Assembly (NCBI RefSeq): GCF_949628265.1
Contig: NC_088788.1
Location: 23,236,335 to 23,300,334, forward strand
Direction of reading: 5' to 3'
Source: Cloeon dipterum
Taxonomy: Eukaryota > Arthropoda > Insecta > Ephemeroptera > Baetidae
DNA: 64,000 nucleotides
This document shows, in pieces, positions 33,501-46,800 of the stretch. Numbering within the stretch: position 1 is the stretch's first letter; the number at the start of each line of letters is the position of its first letter. The translations under genes and the position numbers were made by a program. The notes beneath the pieces are model-generated. The model ran no database searches. It was given only the letters and a program-made list of their open reading frames with translations, and was not told the DNA's origin.

Positions 33501-36500
33501 TTTTTGTGTTTAGTGCTGCTATTAGTGACACTTGTTTCAGCATTGCAGCAAGCCCCGCTTGAGAATTTCACGGTGAAATGCTGCCCGGTCGGACTTTACT
33601 TGGATAGTTCCAATTCGAAATGCATTTATGAAAATGGGACTGAAAGTAGCACCCAAATTTATAGACCTTCATGCTCGCATGGCATGTACCTGCTCAACCC
33701 AAATGCGAACGAGGAAGATTTTTTCCACGAAAATTCTGATGGTGACTTAGTGCTACAAGAGCTCGAGAATGATGACGCAAACGAACCAGTATCAAACGGA
33801 ACGTGAGAATAATAATTTACTCAAAATGTATTCATTACCGGCCGTGGTCACGCTTGAACACTCCCGAATATTTAACAAGTGACCAATAACTTTTTAATTA
33901 AACAGGAGTGTACGCATCCCGTTTAGAAGTATTTTGTTTGAGAGAATGTGTTTTTCTCACATTCTTTGCTTTCTATTTATAAGACGCGACCAACTAAGAA
34001 TCTCAGAGGCAGCATCATTATTCAAGCTTAAAAATGTTTCACAAAACGCAGATATTTTTAGTTTTCATGTACAACAAATTTTAGGATGCACTTCGCTAGC
34101 AAAATGTAATAATGGCAACGAATCATATAATTCATCCGATCTAAGAGACCAGGAAAATCCTTATTTAAAAGTCTCCCCATGAGGAAAAGTTTTGGTTAAT
34201 CGATTGGGTTTTGTCAGGTGAAACGATATGATAAAAAAGGCATAATAAGTAGTCTACCATCAGATAGATGCTAGGGACAGCGCCGACTGCGCAGTCAACT
34301 GAAATAATATGAAACAAAATGCTTTTGAAACACAGATTTTTTTATGCTACAACCTCTCAACCAGACGTGCGGTAGCATCAAATTAGTGTTTTCCTCTCAC
34401 TGCGTTTAATGCGTAGCATTCAATACATTTGTTTCACTAGGCTACTGGATTAAAACAGTGGCTTAACATAGGTCAATTCTTTGAAATTTAATGCTTTTGA
34501 TGGTTTTATGCCACCTCCGTATCATATGAAGAGTCATTATTGATAACGATTGATTGCAGGGCACTTCATTGGTGGATCTTAAGACAGCTTATTACTGCAT
34601 TATTTTCGTTTAAGATGGGGTTTGCCTCTTTTGAACTTATGATTCGTTTGTAAAGCTTTAGAGCAACTACCCTTGACCTAACCGATATATTAGTTATTGT
34701 GCTATTTGGACAGTGGGAAATTTCCTCAGTATCTTACAGTAGTTGCATTTCTAAGTCCAATGAATCTAGTAGCACTGAAGACAACACCAAATATAATACA
34801 AACTTTCGTTTTTTTTGCAGATGGTGTGCAGCAAATATACAATCGCAGCGTGGGAGGCTCACAACAGCGCTAGTTTGTTTTGAAGATGACAATGAAGAAT
34901 ACTCATCAGGAGTTATGCACGACGTTTATGGCGTTTGCATTCTCATCTCGGTTATCTTTTTCATTCTAACCCTGGCTGTTTACGTGCTTCTGCCGGAACT
35001 GCGCGACGTGCAAGGCCTTTGTCTGATGGCCAACATTTTTAGTCTTATTTTGGGCTACTTCATGCTCTCTGTTATTCAGCTCTTTGGCTCGGTACTCAGT
35101 GATGCATCATGTATATTCTCAGGTACGAATCGATTTTACCTTTTGTTCTAACTCATAAATAATGCAAATATGGTGACGTAGGAATTTAGCCATGCGCATA
35201 TTATTAAGTGGGAGGAATACTGAATCGTTCAAAAGTCGAATTTACTTTTCAATATTTAATAACTATCTTCAAATTATTTAAAACTATTTGAGCTAGGAAA
35301 TATAAATCTCTGAAAACAATATAGCTCATTTTTCGCTCTGTAATAACACTTTTAAATGTCTTCAGAACTTTGAAGACTTGGTTTTACCCTGGTTTCATTT
35401 CATTTCAGCATTCTTTCTATACTACTGGCTGCTCTCTGCATTTTTCTGGCTCAGCGTTGTCTCATTCAACGTTTGGAGAAATATAGTGTAAGTATCAAAG
35501 GATAATTTCATTAATTTCCCAAAGCTTTACAACGGTCAACAAGAATGATAATTAATCGATTGTTCATCATTAGATGCGAACTGATTTTAAATGAGTCTTT
35601 TGAAAACAATACAATCTCACGTGCTTGGCCGATTAATGTCTTAAAGGCTTGAAAATTCTTTCTATCGCACGAGCAAGCTCATGGTCAATACGAGTTTTCA
35701 TGAAATAAATCGATATTGAAGAAAAAGCTTGCGAGTGTCAACAGCTCCGACTTGAGGATGTCATTTTTCCAATCGATGTTAATGTTTCGTTTACAACAGT
35801 ATGCTAGAGTCTTATTTGCGTCCTTGCTTCAAAACCACATGATTGCGCGTGTAGAAATATTTAGAGGCTGAATTACAAAGACTGAATTACAAAGATAAAA
35901 AGTGGTGCGCGGTAATTACGCAGAGTTTTTATGCCTTTCCTAAGACAATGTGCAAGAAAAACAATCTTGCAATCAACTTCATTAGCAAGGAGGAAAAGTA
36001 TTTTGCAATATACGTTTCATCATTTTAATATTCTAACAGGTGATAACTGAGCAAAACAACTTCGAACTGAATGCAGTTTAAAAATGCGCGATTTAAATCT
36101 TTACTTTACAGTTTTTAAAATGTCATTCTTTGTTAATGGAAGTTCTAGGAATACAAATTAGAAAACCGTCATTTTCCTGAAATTGGTTTGGAGTAACAAT
36201 TTGGATCACGCACTTTCATGGAACGCATTCAAAGCAAATTTTGGGAAAAAATGTTTTACATTTGATTTGTCATGATTTAGTTGCTTCAAATGCGTTCTCT
36301 GAAAGAAGTGGAATTGCTTATTTCAAATTGCTATCAAGTCTTCTTTTCTCATTGGAATAAAATATATAGTATTTCTTCATACGCTTCTTATGAGTGTAAC
36401 GTGGTAAAAACTGAGCCCGATTGCACTACAAACGACGTTCACTTTACTGAAGTTTTTAAGGACAGGAAGTTTGCATTTCTTTTTCTCACTCTCTTGTAAA

Positions 36501-39500
36501 AAAATAAAAATAAATAAATAAACACATACCAACTCCTCAGCATTCGTCTGTACAAAGAGCCAGTAGTGTGAACTGAGAAATTGCCGTAATTTCACGCGTG
36601 AGAACCGGGCGAGACACAAAAACACGAACATGGTTTGCTTTTCAAAACATTGGCAAATTAAAAACTTTGAAGATGGAGAGATTCCCTATTTTGTTAAAAG
36701 AGGTTCAAGTCAGCAATCCGATTTTCTTAGTGCTAGTGCCACTTTTTTCATTCCAACGGCGACACATTTAAGATTCTATTCGCAAGCATGGATGTTTTCA
36801 ACCGTGAACTAACATCAGCCATCGCTGATGAGCTTCCTATAATTTATTTTCTCGGTTGAGGATCGCTCAGCTGTCATTGAGGCTAAGCGAACTAACAAAC
36901 ATGCGTCAAGACTAATTGTAAGGGGCCACCACGGATTAAAATAATCGTATGTGTGCCTGCCGCGGCACGTAAGGAATAAAAAGAAGTTATATAGTCAGTT
37001 TTTTCCTTAAGAAGAGCAAGGTCCTAGCCCAAATGTCACTCTTAAAATTTCAAGCATCCTTAATTATTTTTTTTAGCTGTACGCCAAGCATTTTTCAAAA
37101 TAATATCATCGAGACAAATTCTCTTTAAATATTAGTTTAAAGACTTTTTAATCGATTTCTCATAAAACAAAACTATATAAGAAATAATTGTAAACAGTTG
37201 CATTGTCAAAACCATTTAATACCATGTCCTACATTTGACAGCCCATCTCGCAGTTGCATGATGACCGGACGGACCAAATTTATTTCCTTCACATGTTACG
37301 CGTGGGGCACTCCTGCAGTATTTTTGCTTTTGGTCATCGGCGCCCACTACGTGCCTGAAGACTTTGGTTCGCTCTACAAACCTCGCTTCGGAGTTTCAAG
37401 TTGCTGGTTTTACGGTAATTATTCTTTAACGCAACACTCACTTTGGGTGTACTGTAGGCGTCGATATAAATACACGTTTGTGAAAGGGTGGTGCTGCGAA
37501 AAGTTAATGCCAAGGCTATTAAACTGGTTGTTTCGTTTCAAACACATAACGATGCTAGTAACTGCTGCAACGAATTACTTTCGATTTGAAAAGTTAATTT
37601 TTATGATCAGTTAGTGCGGTGCTTAGATTTTATTTGTTCACTATTGGTTTATTTTTTAATCTCTAACGGAATATATAGATTGGAAAGGTCAGTCTTTCAA
37701 TCTGTGTTGCACCGTTAAGACACTTCAATATACTTTAACGATTTTAAAAATCTGAAAAAATTCAAGATTGCGTTGACATAGTTGCGATGCTCTCGTCACA
37801 ACAGTCTTAAGCGTGATATCAAATCCCAGTATCCTGTCCTTGTAGGATGCAGTGAAAGGGATCTCATTGCCAGCAATTCTTACAGAAACGTTTTGCTTTA
37901 CTTGCAAAATTTATTTGATACGCAACACTCGCAGCGGACTGTTAAAAACAGATCTTATTCACATTTTATACAGTGTGCATCACTTGCTCAACCGTTTTGC
38001 TTGGAGCGCGATTTTTCGTTGAAGTTCGTAGAAGTTTTTTAAGCAAAATTGACTAAAAACTCTTTAAAACGCCTACATCTCCAGCTAATAACAGTCTATT
38101 TTTTATAAAAATAAATGTATATTCTCTAACGCTAATGCTTTAACCCGTCACGATAACTCCACTAAAATTTTCTTTTACGATGTGGCTCTTGCCGTCATCC
38201 AAATATCTAGGATAAAAGGCGGGTCTAATGGAGTTGCTATTTTCATTGCATCAGTCATTGAAGCGTGTCGTTTTATGTATAAATATATACGCGCTACGAA
38301 TGATAGCACGTCAGGGCTGCTGGAGGCTATAATGTAAAGTCATAAATAATTTAAATACCCACAGCTGTAGTTAATTAATTTTTGTGCTACATTGTGTCAC
38401 GCTTTTTTGCCCTGGAGATAGAAGATCCACCAAAACATTTATGTTGCAATTCTAGGTCCCGAAGAAACGTGGCTTTACTTTTACGGACCGATCTCGATAA
38501 TTATTTGCGCCAATATCTACTTCTTCATGACATCGGCATTTCATGTTTGGCGTAGTGACGACAGCAACAACGGCACACAAGTCAAGTCCAAAAAGTTCAA
38601 GTATACTATAAAATCATGTTGAACATTTATCAATTAAAAATGAACCTGTCTTACAGATGGTTGATGTACTTGAAACTGTTCATCGTGATGGGCATTACTT
38701 GGATATTTGAAGTTGCCTCTTTTGCTGAAGGAAGCAAATCATGGTTTTGGTAGGCACAATTATTAAATGGCTCTGAATGGCATTATTCCATTTCATAAGT
38801 CTAACAATTCCATTTACCTTGGGCTTCGGCACAAGTGGAGCTTCGCGAGCAAGGTCGCAAAATTGACCTCTTTTCCACACGCTCTATCGAAGCAAACTGA
38901 GAATTTTTTTCATATTGCGATTGCAGGTACATAACAGACGTCCTCAACTGCCTTCAAGGGATTATCTTTTTTCTAATTTTAATCTGCCGCCAACGGGTGC
39001 TCCGACTGATCTGCACGCGACCATGGGGGTACAAGATGTTTGGCGACCGTTTCCAGGGCACGCCTGATGAACTCGACTCGGACGATGACGACGACGACGA
39101 AAACGCCGAGGTCGTCGAGCTAGCAAATCCGTCCAACAAGTAGGAATTTGGTGCGAGGCCCGTATGTGGGACGAGGAAAACTCTTTGCCAGTACCCTTAT
39201 TGTTTGCATTTTGATATCATCTAACAGTGTCATTTACTGAACATTTGCAAACTAGCTGCGATGCGTCAAGTGGCAAACTCGGTAAGAGGAAAACAACGCA
39301 CATGCTTAGTCAGAATCGCAATTTATTATTTACTCCCACAGAGTTTTGATTGTGGCATTGTCTAACCACTCACCACTCCCACACCAGCCAACGAATTAAC
39401 TGAGCCTAAAATATTTTTAATCATTTTCGTATTGTATGGCAGTGCTCATTGACAAAGCCCAGTGCTTTTTCGCGTTGCGTGACACGCGAAGCCTTCGAAG

Positions 39501-42500
39501 TTTCCATGCAAGCAACTCAATTCGCGAAATAGAGACCCTGGGAAGATAGGAACGGTGATCATGTGAATGGGCGCTGCTTTTGCCTTAATTACATTTTGAA
39601 TAGTCATACATTACGCTGTGCCACTTCGCAGGTGCTTGTCTGTTCCTAAATATACGTGTGTATTCCCTGAGCTGCTTTGTGCGTCACGGACGCTGCGCTA
39701 CGTCATCGCATGTAATTAATAGAATACTAATGGCAAAATACGCAGTTCTACTTAACTTGATTAATGACTGTTTCAGACGGATCCATTACTTTCGCAATAT
39801 ATATGTCTCATAATGTAAAACTCTTTAGAATGCATATTTTTAATTTTGACTCAAGTATGTTGAAACGCAAGTTGAATTTGTACTTATTTTGGCCCTCGAG
39901 TTAATTGAAGCTGTGCCTTATTGTAGGTTTATGTATATTAGCTGATAGCATCTTCATGAAGTTGTGCTTTTGCCTTTTCTTTTAATTGCATGCCCGTCTA
40001 ATAAAGAAATTCAAAGATCTTAATCTAACGATGCTCCATCAATTAAACTATTAAATTTGACACAATGGCACTACTCTGTGTGGCTTGACATTGAAAAAAC
40101 AATGTTGCAACTGTTTTGGCTCCTTAGACTGCCTATCCAGCAGCAGTAGTTAATTTGTTTTTATTGCCAAAATTTTCATATTTTAATTTTAATTACATTA
40201 TTTAAAATAAAAATATCTAGCTGAAGCGCAGCCAATTTCCCAGATATTAGGGATTGTGATCGTCTCTTAATTTTTGCATTGCTTGTAGAGAAAAATAGTG
40301 TGTCATATTCTTAGAGAAATTTTCGCAATGTTACGAATGAAACATATGTGATAAGGTGTTTCAGGAATCAATTTCCGCCTGTGACACACTGCTCTGTTAC
40401 AAGGAGAGTTTCCTTCTTAATCCTTTTTTTATTTTAGATTTTAATCCCTTAGCGCAATTTTGTGTTTGGTAACACTTTTGAGTTCTTCCGCAAGGTTTGA
40501 AAGCTAAATAAAGAACACTTAAACCACGGCACAAGAATAGATATTATGAAAATTTAAAATAAAAAGGAAGAGAATTCACAAAAAATGTGCTCTTGCAATT
40601 TTTTGAAGTCTCTATTTTGGATTGACGGAAAACTAAGTAAGCACGGTTTGCAGTTACTCTTAATGCAATGTTCACTATAGTTTCTACTTGTTCCTTATCA
40701 AAATAAAAATTCTACTAAGAAACAGAGGATTTGTGTCCTACCTGCGAGAAGAGCTGACCATCCTCACGCTTGGACAAGTTGGACAATTTGCACCTGGTGA
40801 CCAGATGACAGTCGTCCATAACCGTGTTGAAAAAGCGTCGGGTGGGCAGCAGTGCCTCAAGGTCAATCATTAGCTCCAGGAATCGCTCGCAGTAGTGGAT
40901 CTTATCCTCAGACACATTCCCAGACTCAGGAATTGTGTCAAGCAGACGGATGAATCTGGCCATTAGGTTGTGCAGGAAGGTGCGCTCCCACTGCTGAGCC
41001 CGACGCTGTTCTTCACTTTCCTTTTTCTGCAACGTCTTCCAGTATTTGCGCCATTTGGAATTCTGCTTCAATTCATGCTCCCGACGGTGCTGAAAGAGAA
41101 ATTTTTTATTCAAGAGGTGTGCGCTTTTTGGCTCCATAGTTCACAAACACAGTAATTACAACATAATAATATGTAACCAAATAAGACCGTTTTCACATCT
41201 AATTTACGAGTTAATTTCACCCCCATACCTTGTGGTGGGAGTTTTCGTGAAGATGTTGATTTTGTCACAGAAATACGAGTTAGATGTCTAATTATGGGTA
41301 ATCGAACCTCAGCATACAAATTTTTATATTTTTTTACACAAGAGTAATCATGTTTGCGATTACAGACGCACAAAAGAAATATATTTTACATTTTTGGCAA
41401 AACAAATTAGTGGAGACTTTACTGATATCAATTGGTTACTCAGAAAGTAATATGTTCATTCTTAATCGGAGTACCATAGCAAAATTCCATAACCTGCCGC
41501 GTGAACGGGTAAAATTGGAATATTAACATCAACAAAACATCATCACTAACTTATTGATTATAGCTCCAACACGATCTACATTATTTGGTTTCTTATCAAT
41601 TATTAATAGAGGTCTCAGCCAGCCGCGCTACCCCGCGCAAAATTTTGGATCACGTGGGCAGCCGCCATGAATCTGGCTAAGCTTTACTAACCACGCCAGT
41701 CGTCGGTAAAAAATGGGCAAAAAATAAATAGTGCGGGGCAGTTAAGCACTATCTAACTTCAAAATTCCCATTTTGTTTTGTAGTATTAATTTTTTAAATA
41801 TCGAATTACAATATTTCAAAAAAATCACGGAAGTGCGAGATTTAAAAGTGTTATAGTGTTATACTATTGCTAGTTTACCCCATTTTAGCTCTGCGCTCTT
41901 GGATAAAGTTTTAACAAGCTGTTTGTCATTAATGTCACCTTTTCTCCATGTTTTTTGTCTTGTTTGACAAGTTTACGACATGAATGTAACTTTCACCAAT
42001 TATGAAAATAAACTACAATAATCCGGTTTGGACTGTCAACTTGTATGCTTCACGTGAAAAATTTCAAGGTGGGAGATAATTACCCCAGAGCATTACTCAA
42101 ATCTGTGCGTTGAAAGGAAAATTGCGTCAAGAAAAAATATACAACTTTTTAATAATTTATCACTATCGCTGGCCTATATTAATGCAATATAACTGATAAG
42201 GGTACGCAGACACTTCTGTTTGACTGAGACCCAAATCTTATCTCAAACAAAGTGGCCAAATATGATCAGAAATTTAGTGCCACCGAGACAAATAGTTTGA
42301 ACTTATGAGCTCCTTCTCAATGAAAACATAAAAAATCGGTTTGTGTGTCATGGTCACACACTGTCTGTCCCAGGTCGCATCTGTCAAGAGCAACTCTCAT
42401 GCAAATGCCGAGTTTGTGCACCAGTTCCCTATTTTAAGAAATTTATACTACGGGAAAACATATTTCAATGGGTTATTACATCTGTATGGTGTTAGGTGAA

Positions 42501-44260
42501 TGGATTTTGCTGTTTGTTCATGATATTTAGAGCAAAGCTAATGAAATATTAGCATAAATCATTTTGTCTCCATTAAAATTTAAAATCGTAAATCGTTCAT
42601 GCCACGGAAAAAAGTCTGATCTGGAACTTGCCACTTTGTAGCAAAAGTCTGACAGACTTTTTCGCCAACGGTAAAATTGTCCGGACTCACTATTCTGGCA
42701 ACACTCGATTCTGACCACAGTCACGTGATTAGCGTGACGTCAGCTTATATATGAGACCCATGATGAAAAACAGTGAGATTGGACAATTTTACCGTTGGAC
42801 AGAAAGTCCGTCAGACTTTTGCTACAAAGTGGCAAGTTCGAGATCGGACTTTTTTCAGCGGCACGAACGAAATGTCACTGAAACAGTGTGCATAGTTAGC
42901 CCTTCACAAACTAAAGCTTCCCTTAAAATAAAGAAAATTTAAGACTTACTGGCTGCAAGGAGACCCACATCGAGAGTGAAACTAGTCGTTTGGCCTGGTC
43001 TCTGATCAAATCTTCCTCCATGCTGTTGAAGCAATGGTTCAAAAATACAAGAAGCGCAGTTTGCTCTTTCAATGAGGCTGTATCAGTTAAACAAGCTTCA
43101 AGAACGGCTCGGAAGAAGACTGGAAATTGCTCTGGCTTGGTTTTGAAGCTCTAAAAATGAGATGGGTGTATGTCAATATATTAACGTTTAAAGAATAAAC
43201 ATCATCACACCTCCCAGGCTGGAACACGTTCTCTGAACTTCTCATTTATCATCACGACAATCGACAAGAGGTGCGCCAGGTTCTTGGTGTCTGGTCCAAA
43301 GTTTGGCCACAGGAAGTTTTCTACATACTGACTGAACTCGAGCATCATAATTCTTCTGACAGCAAAGCTAAAACATGACAGCTATAAGATTAAAATCATA
43401 ACACATTAAGATGGAGCATACTTTGATTCTTTGATCTCTTTGCAATAAATTTCATCCACGACTTTGGAGTTGAATGGAAGCCTCTTTTCAGCAGCATATG
43501 GAGCCCAGTACTGGTTGGCCAGCTGGAAATTACAATATAATTATTAGTATAAGCATGGATTTTGGCAAAACTAAAAATTTAAAAAATCGGTAGGTATTGT
43601 GTATCTACATTTATTATAATATGCACTGCATTGAAAAAAAAACCTTTTTGGGCATTTTCCCGAAACACGTTGTGCATTTTCAATTTTCACTGACAATCAA
43701 TTCCCATGATGAATGGCCATAAATAAGGATTTTTGCAAAATCAGTAAACAGCCACTGGTTTCACCAAGAGACCAAAATTTTAACACTTCATCGCGTATTA
43801 TTCCAAAATTTCTGACTTTTTTGCCGCGAAGTGTGACCTTTTATGGGGTTAAATTCGGAAAAATGCGGAAAACCCCAAAACTGGTGTAATTTTCTAGCTG
43901 TTTTTTTGCGCAAAAAAACAGTGGAGCATATTTGCGCATTGGAAATTTGGTGAACCCTGATCTCAAACCCACCCATTGAGTTAATTATTTTGTCCAACAC
44001 AATACCAGCTGAGACAGAGTTTAGAAGTTCGTCATTTGATACATATTCTACAACGAAAAATGAGTATGTATTTTGTATTTTCGCTTTGTTGTTGTAAATT
44101 AAACTGATTTTTAGAAAATGTTAAATTTGTTGCCAGCCGTTATAGATATCATATGTACCTGAGTGATTCTGTCGGCGTTAATTTGTTCCAATGTAGGCGC
44201 AGGACCTTTAGCTTTAGCTGCAGTTCCGGATTTCTCCGCCTGCTGCTTGGTTGCAGTCAT
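27519..44260 (-). CDS. AQR: AQR / Aquarius, intron-binding spliceosomal helicase
   Basis: Predicted 1468-aa Aquarius (IBP160), the SF1 helicase that binds introns upstream of the branch site in the spliceosome (human 1485 aa). CDS = complement of 27519..27782, 27842..28018, 28068..28265, 28362..28532, 28586..28757, 28816..29083, 29140..29422, 29477..29666, 30355..30645, 30702..30839, 31070..31371, 31432..31649, 31706..31843, 31898..31995, 32103..32151, 32209..32422, 32482..32590, 32653..32756, 32826..32939, 40742..41089, 42950..43150, 43211..43367, 43422..43522, 44159..44260. N-terminal ARM repeats precede the helicase. Walker A GPPGTGKT is at 824-831 and GDHHQLPP and VAMSRARLG follow. Motif II is MEESAQILE (1061-1069), with Ser where human AQR has Ala. 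The C-terminus is acidic and lysine-rich. Start ATG at 44260 (MTATKQQ). Intron 6 (32940-40741) contains a complete plus-strand GPCR gene. Confidence 0.97.
33495..39143 (+). CDS. Methuselah-like class B GPCR, nested in AQR
   Basis: Predicted 438-aa secretin-class receptor of the Methuselah-like family. Exons: 33495..33802, 34821..35122, 35409..35487, 37242..37414, 38456..38600, 38657..38749, 38927..39143. A signal peptide ([16 protein letters not shown]) precedes a Cys-rich ectodomain of about 125 residues with [24 protein letters not shown] and WCAANI...TTALVCF, which is shorter than in Drosophila Mth. Seven membrane segments follow, starting at [66 protein letters not shown] and [17 protein letters not shown] among others. 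The cytoplasmic tail has a run of Asp and ends NPSNK. The start is the ATG at 33495. The whole gene lies antisense inside AQR intron 6. An extra ectodomain exon in the 1-kb first intron cannot be excluded. The ligand is unknown. Confidence 0.92.
40000..40005 (+). terminator. Candidate poly(A) signal of the nested GPCR
   Basis: AATAAA about 860 bp after the receptor stop, still about 740 bp short of the next AQR exon. If used, the two genes overlap only within the AQR intron. Confidence 0.45.
42593..42870. mobile_element. Foldback/MITE with ~105-bp inverted arms
   Basis: In AQR intron 5. The left arm (42593 to about 42700) and right arm (about 42765-42870) are inverted copies. Both read TCGTTCxTGCC, GAAAAAAGTC, then GAACTTGCCACTTTGTAGCA, AAAGTCTGAC and CAACGGTAAAATTGTCC. 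The centre is about 65 bp and includes CACGTGATTAGCGTGACGTCA. No ORF. In a transcript of either strand it would form a long hairpin. The target-site duplication is unclear. Confidence 0.88.
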
Positions 44261-45100
44261 TTCTACAGATAATTTGGGAAGATGAGCATGCAAAAGCAGT
44301 ATTTTTTCGCAAAATATTCTGTATTAGCCGGCGAATTGCGATCAAACGACAACAATAACAAACGCCATAGCAAGGGAAAGCATGTGGAATGGGCTTTGCC
44401 TGCCTTAACTGAATTGCAGCGCCATCTGTCAAAGATTCTTCAAACTACATGTTTATTCTTTTTTCTCTCGCTTGTGCTGCTATTTTGGCAAGTCAGCGAA
44501 CCTAAGCGCTCAATCAGCGCATTCGCTATTATCTTATTGCAATTTTGTGTTAAGAAATTACATTAAATTTAAAGAATTTAATTCATAGTAACATATTTAA
44601 ATAACAATTTTGAGTGTAAAAAATGAAAACTGTTCTACGCTATTTTTCTTTACAAAGTGTAATCCCAAAAATAATTGTGGGAAATGGAAATACGTAATAT
44701 ATATGGCAATATTATTTGAACTTTGAATGCTTGTTGAACATTTTTTTTCACTCATACCCTTGCTGTTACAAAAAGTCCTAGATTGTGATGAGCAGCGTAT
44801 TTGGATTTCGAGGAAATTAGAAAATATTTTATTTTACGGAAGTTAAAATTTTAATGTGTTTAAATTTATGGGTACATTCAAAATAAAAAAATAACACGAA
44901 ACATTATTATCAATTTCAAAATTTATATTCTGGCACTATGCTCATGCTGCGCGCGCTGTTAAGTTTCTTCAGCGAAAAAACTTGCCAAATCATAATAACC
45001 AATGCCAACAAAGATTACAAAAAAAATAAGTATCAAAATTCGTGAGCTTAGAATTTTTATTTAAAGAGAGAAAAATCCTACAGATATCATCCATTCTCAA
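44261..45100. promoter_or_regulatory. AQR promoter side and AT-rich flank
   Basis: The AQR 5' UTR and core promoter should lie just right of 44260. A minus-strand CTGTAG 3-8 bp before the ATG could be an acceptor for a noncoding exon. There is no TATA box in a sensible position. From 44560 to 45100 the DNA is AT-rich with nothing recognisable. Confidence 0.4.
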
Positions 45101-46800
45101 TTTGCCCAAAAGGACGAGCGGTGGGTGCAAGATTGGCACCTTGAGAGACTACTTATGCACACATTACATGTTTGTATGTTGGCAGACGAGTGCGAGCAAA
45201 TTACAGAGCGTCTAGAGCGAAAGATGGTCGTAATTTACGTCAAATAAATCAATTGGTTTTGTGATCGAGCGAGCACCGCCCCACGGCGCGCATGAAACAC
45301 AGAGAGCGAGAGAGAGAGAGAGAGAGAGAGAAGAGTTCTCGCGCTGCATTAGGGGCAGGGGCTGCGAGTAAGCGAGATAGGCAAGGCAAAAGAGGCGAAA
45401 AAGGCACTCCTTGCCTCGTTTGCTGCTTGCCGCAGCGCGCGTTGCATATTCATCAATAAATAAGCATGCGAGTCGGTCGTGACCCTCGCGAGCACCATTG
45501 CTGCAATTAGCACTGCGATTTATTACCCGGCGTGATGCACACACTCGTTATTCGCACTGGTGCGAGCCAAAATTATCCGAACCAGCTTCACGCAGTCAGA
45601 TGTACTCTGGGCGGCGTGCTATCAAACGCCGAGTAATTGAAATCGAATTATTGCCGCATCTCAAGCCTGCATGCAATATGATGAACTACTGCACGTGCAT
45701 CAATGTTGTTTTTATATCATTTTTGCCACTTGAAGCGGACTTAAAGAAAAAAATATTGGCACTAATTTTGGATCAATCTGAAAAGCAATAATTAAAGAGA
45801 GGCATTTTAAAATCAATATCAGTTTTGGATCAACAGTTGATGTTGCTATATATATAGTTTCAAAGCAATATTAATGCGGATCAGCAGAGCAACAATGTCT
45901 TAAAAATCTCCACAAAAATAAAACGACAGCGAAATATAAAATATTTAGAGTGGAAATTCAAAAGTTTGATTGCTCTTCACATTAGTTGGAAATGTGTGTG
46001 TACGAAAATTTGAGGAAAGTGACCTTGACAAATGTTTTTTTCATCAATTGAAATAATTTTTGATAAAATAAATACACAAACTAAATTATTTTGTAAATTC
46101 CCAAAATTTTGACTAATTTCGACTCTTATAACTGGTGCCCTAATTCATGAGTAAAAATCATAATTTATTTTTTGATCAGGCTCATGATAATGAGCAGGTT
46201 AAAAGCTATACAATCAAACAAAAATCAATTTTAAAATTTTCTCTCTATTCAGAGCGAGAATGCATGGCTATCAGCAAAAGTTTTAAGACTTAATTATTAG
46301 GCCCCACTATTTATTGTTATGCAAAATAGCCAGGACCGTGAGTGGATGTGGAGGAGCCGAGTGAAGAAGCGTTAGAGTGGTTTCAAATTGAAATGTGCAG
46401 GTGGCATGACGTCTAATTGACGGAACCGCAAGACAACAAGAAGCACAAATAATTTCAACGGGGCTGGGAATGGTGAGTGGGCTCTGCGCGGCGCACGAAT
46501 CGAGCTGTGTGCGAGACGAGCATGTAATTTGGAATCAAATACAAAGGCAAAGGCAGCAAAGGGTTGGCACGCTGCTGTTATTATCACACCTCCATTGTTT
46601 AGCCGCACGCTGATCATTGTTATTAAAAGCCGCTGAGCGCGTCCTTTGTGATTCTGCGCCACGAGAGAGAGAGAGAGCAAGAGAACAAAACGCGCGCTGA
46701 CTGACCCGCGATCACGTCTCGCCACAAAGTACACTCGCACTATCTAATTATCCACTGTGTACTTATCTATCATTTCACTCTGCTCTCAGCTTCGCCATCT
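45101..46800. other. Non-coding island region with GA arrays
   Basis: No gene seen. GC-richer CpG-bearing patches at 45110-45620 and 46330-46760 flank an AT-rich middle. (GA)n occurs at about 45308-45333 and 46663-46678. The composition resembles the other islands to the right. Open stretches here lack codon structure or splice partners. Confidence 0.4.

Larger units (their letters stand above)
32940..40741 (-). other. AQR intron 6 (7.8 kb), host of a nested gene
   Basis: Donor CAG|GTAGGA on the minus strand at 40741 and acceptor CTGTTCACAG ending at 32940. It joins an AQR exon ending LFSQ to one starting LLEMLEFY, in phase 0. Most other AQR introns are 50-110 bp. Apart from the nested receptor gene, the DNA is AT-rich with nothing I recognise. 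Confidence 0.9.

Noticed and set aside
33934..34182. 82-codon open frame in the first intron of the GPCR, considered as an extra ectodomain exon
   Set aside because: No Methuselah-type cysteine spacing and no clean splice pair in the required phase; exon 1 already joins exon 2 in frame.
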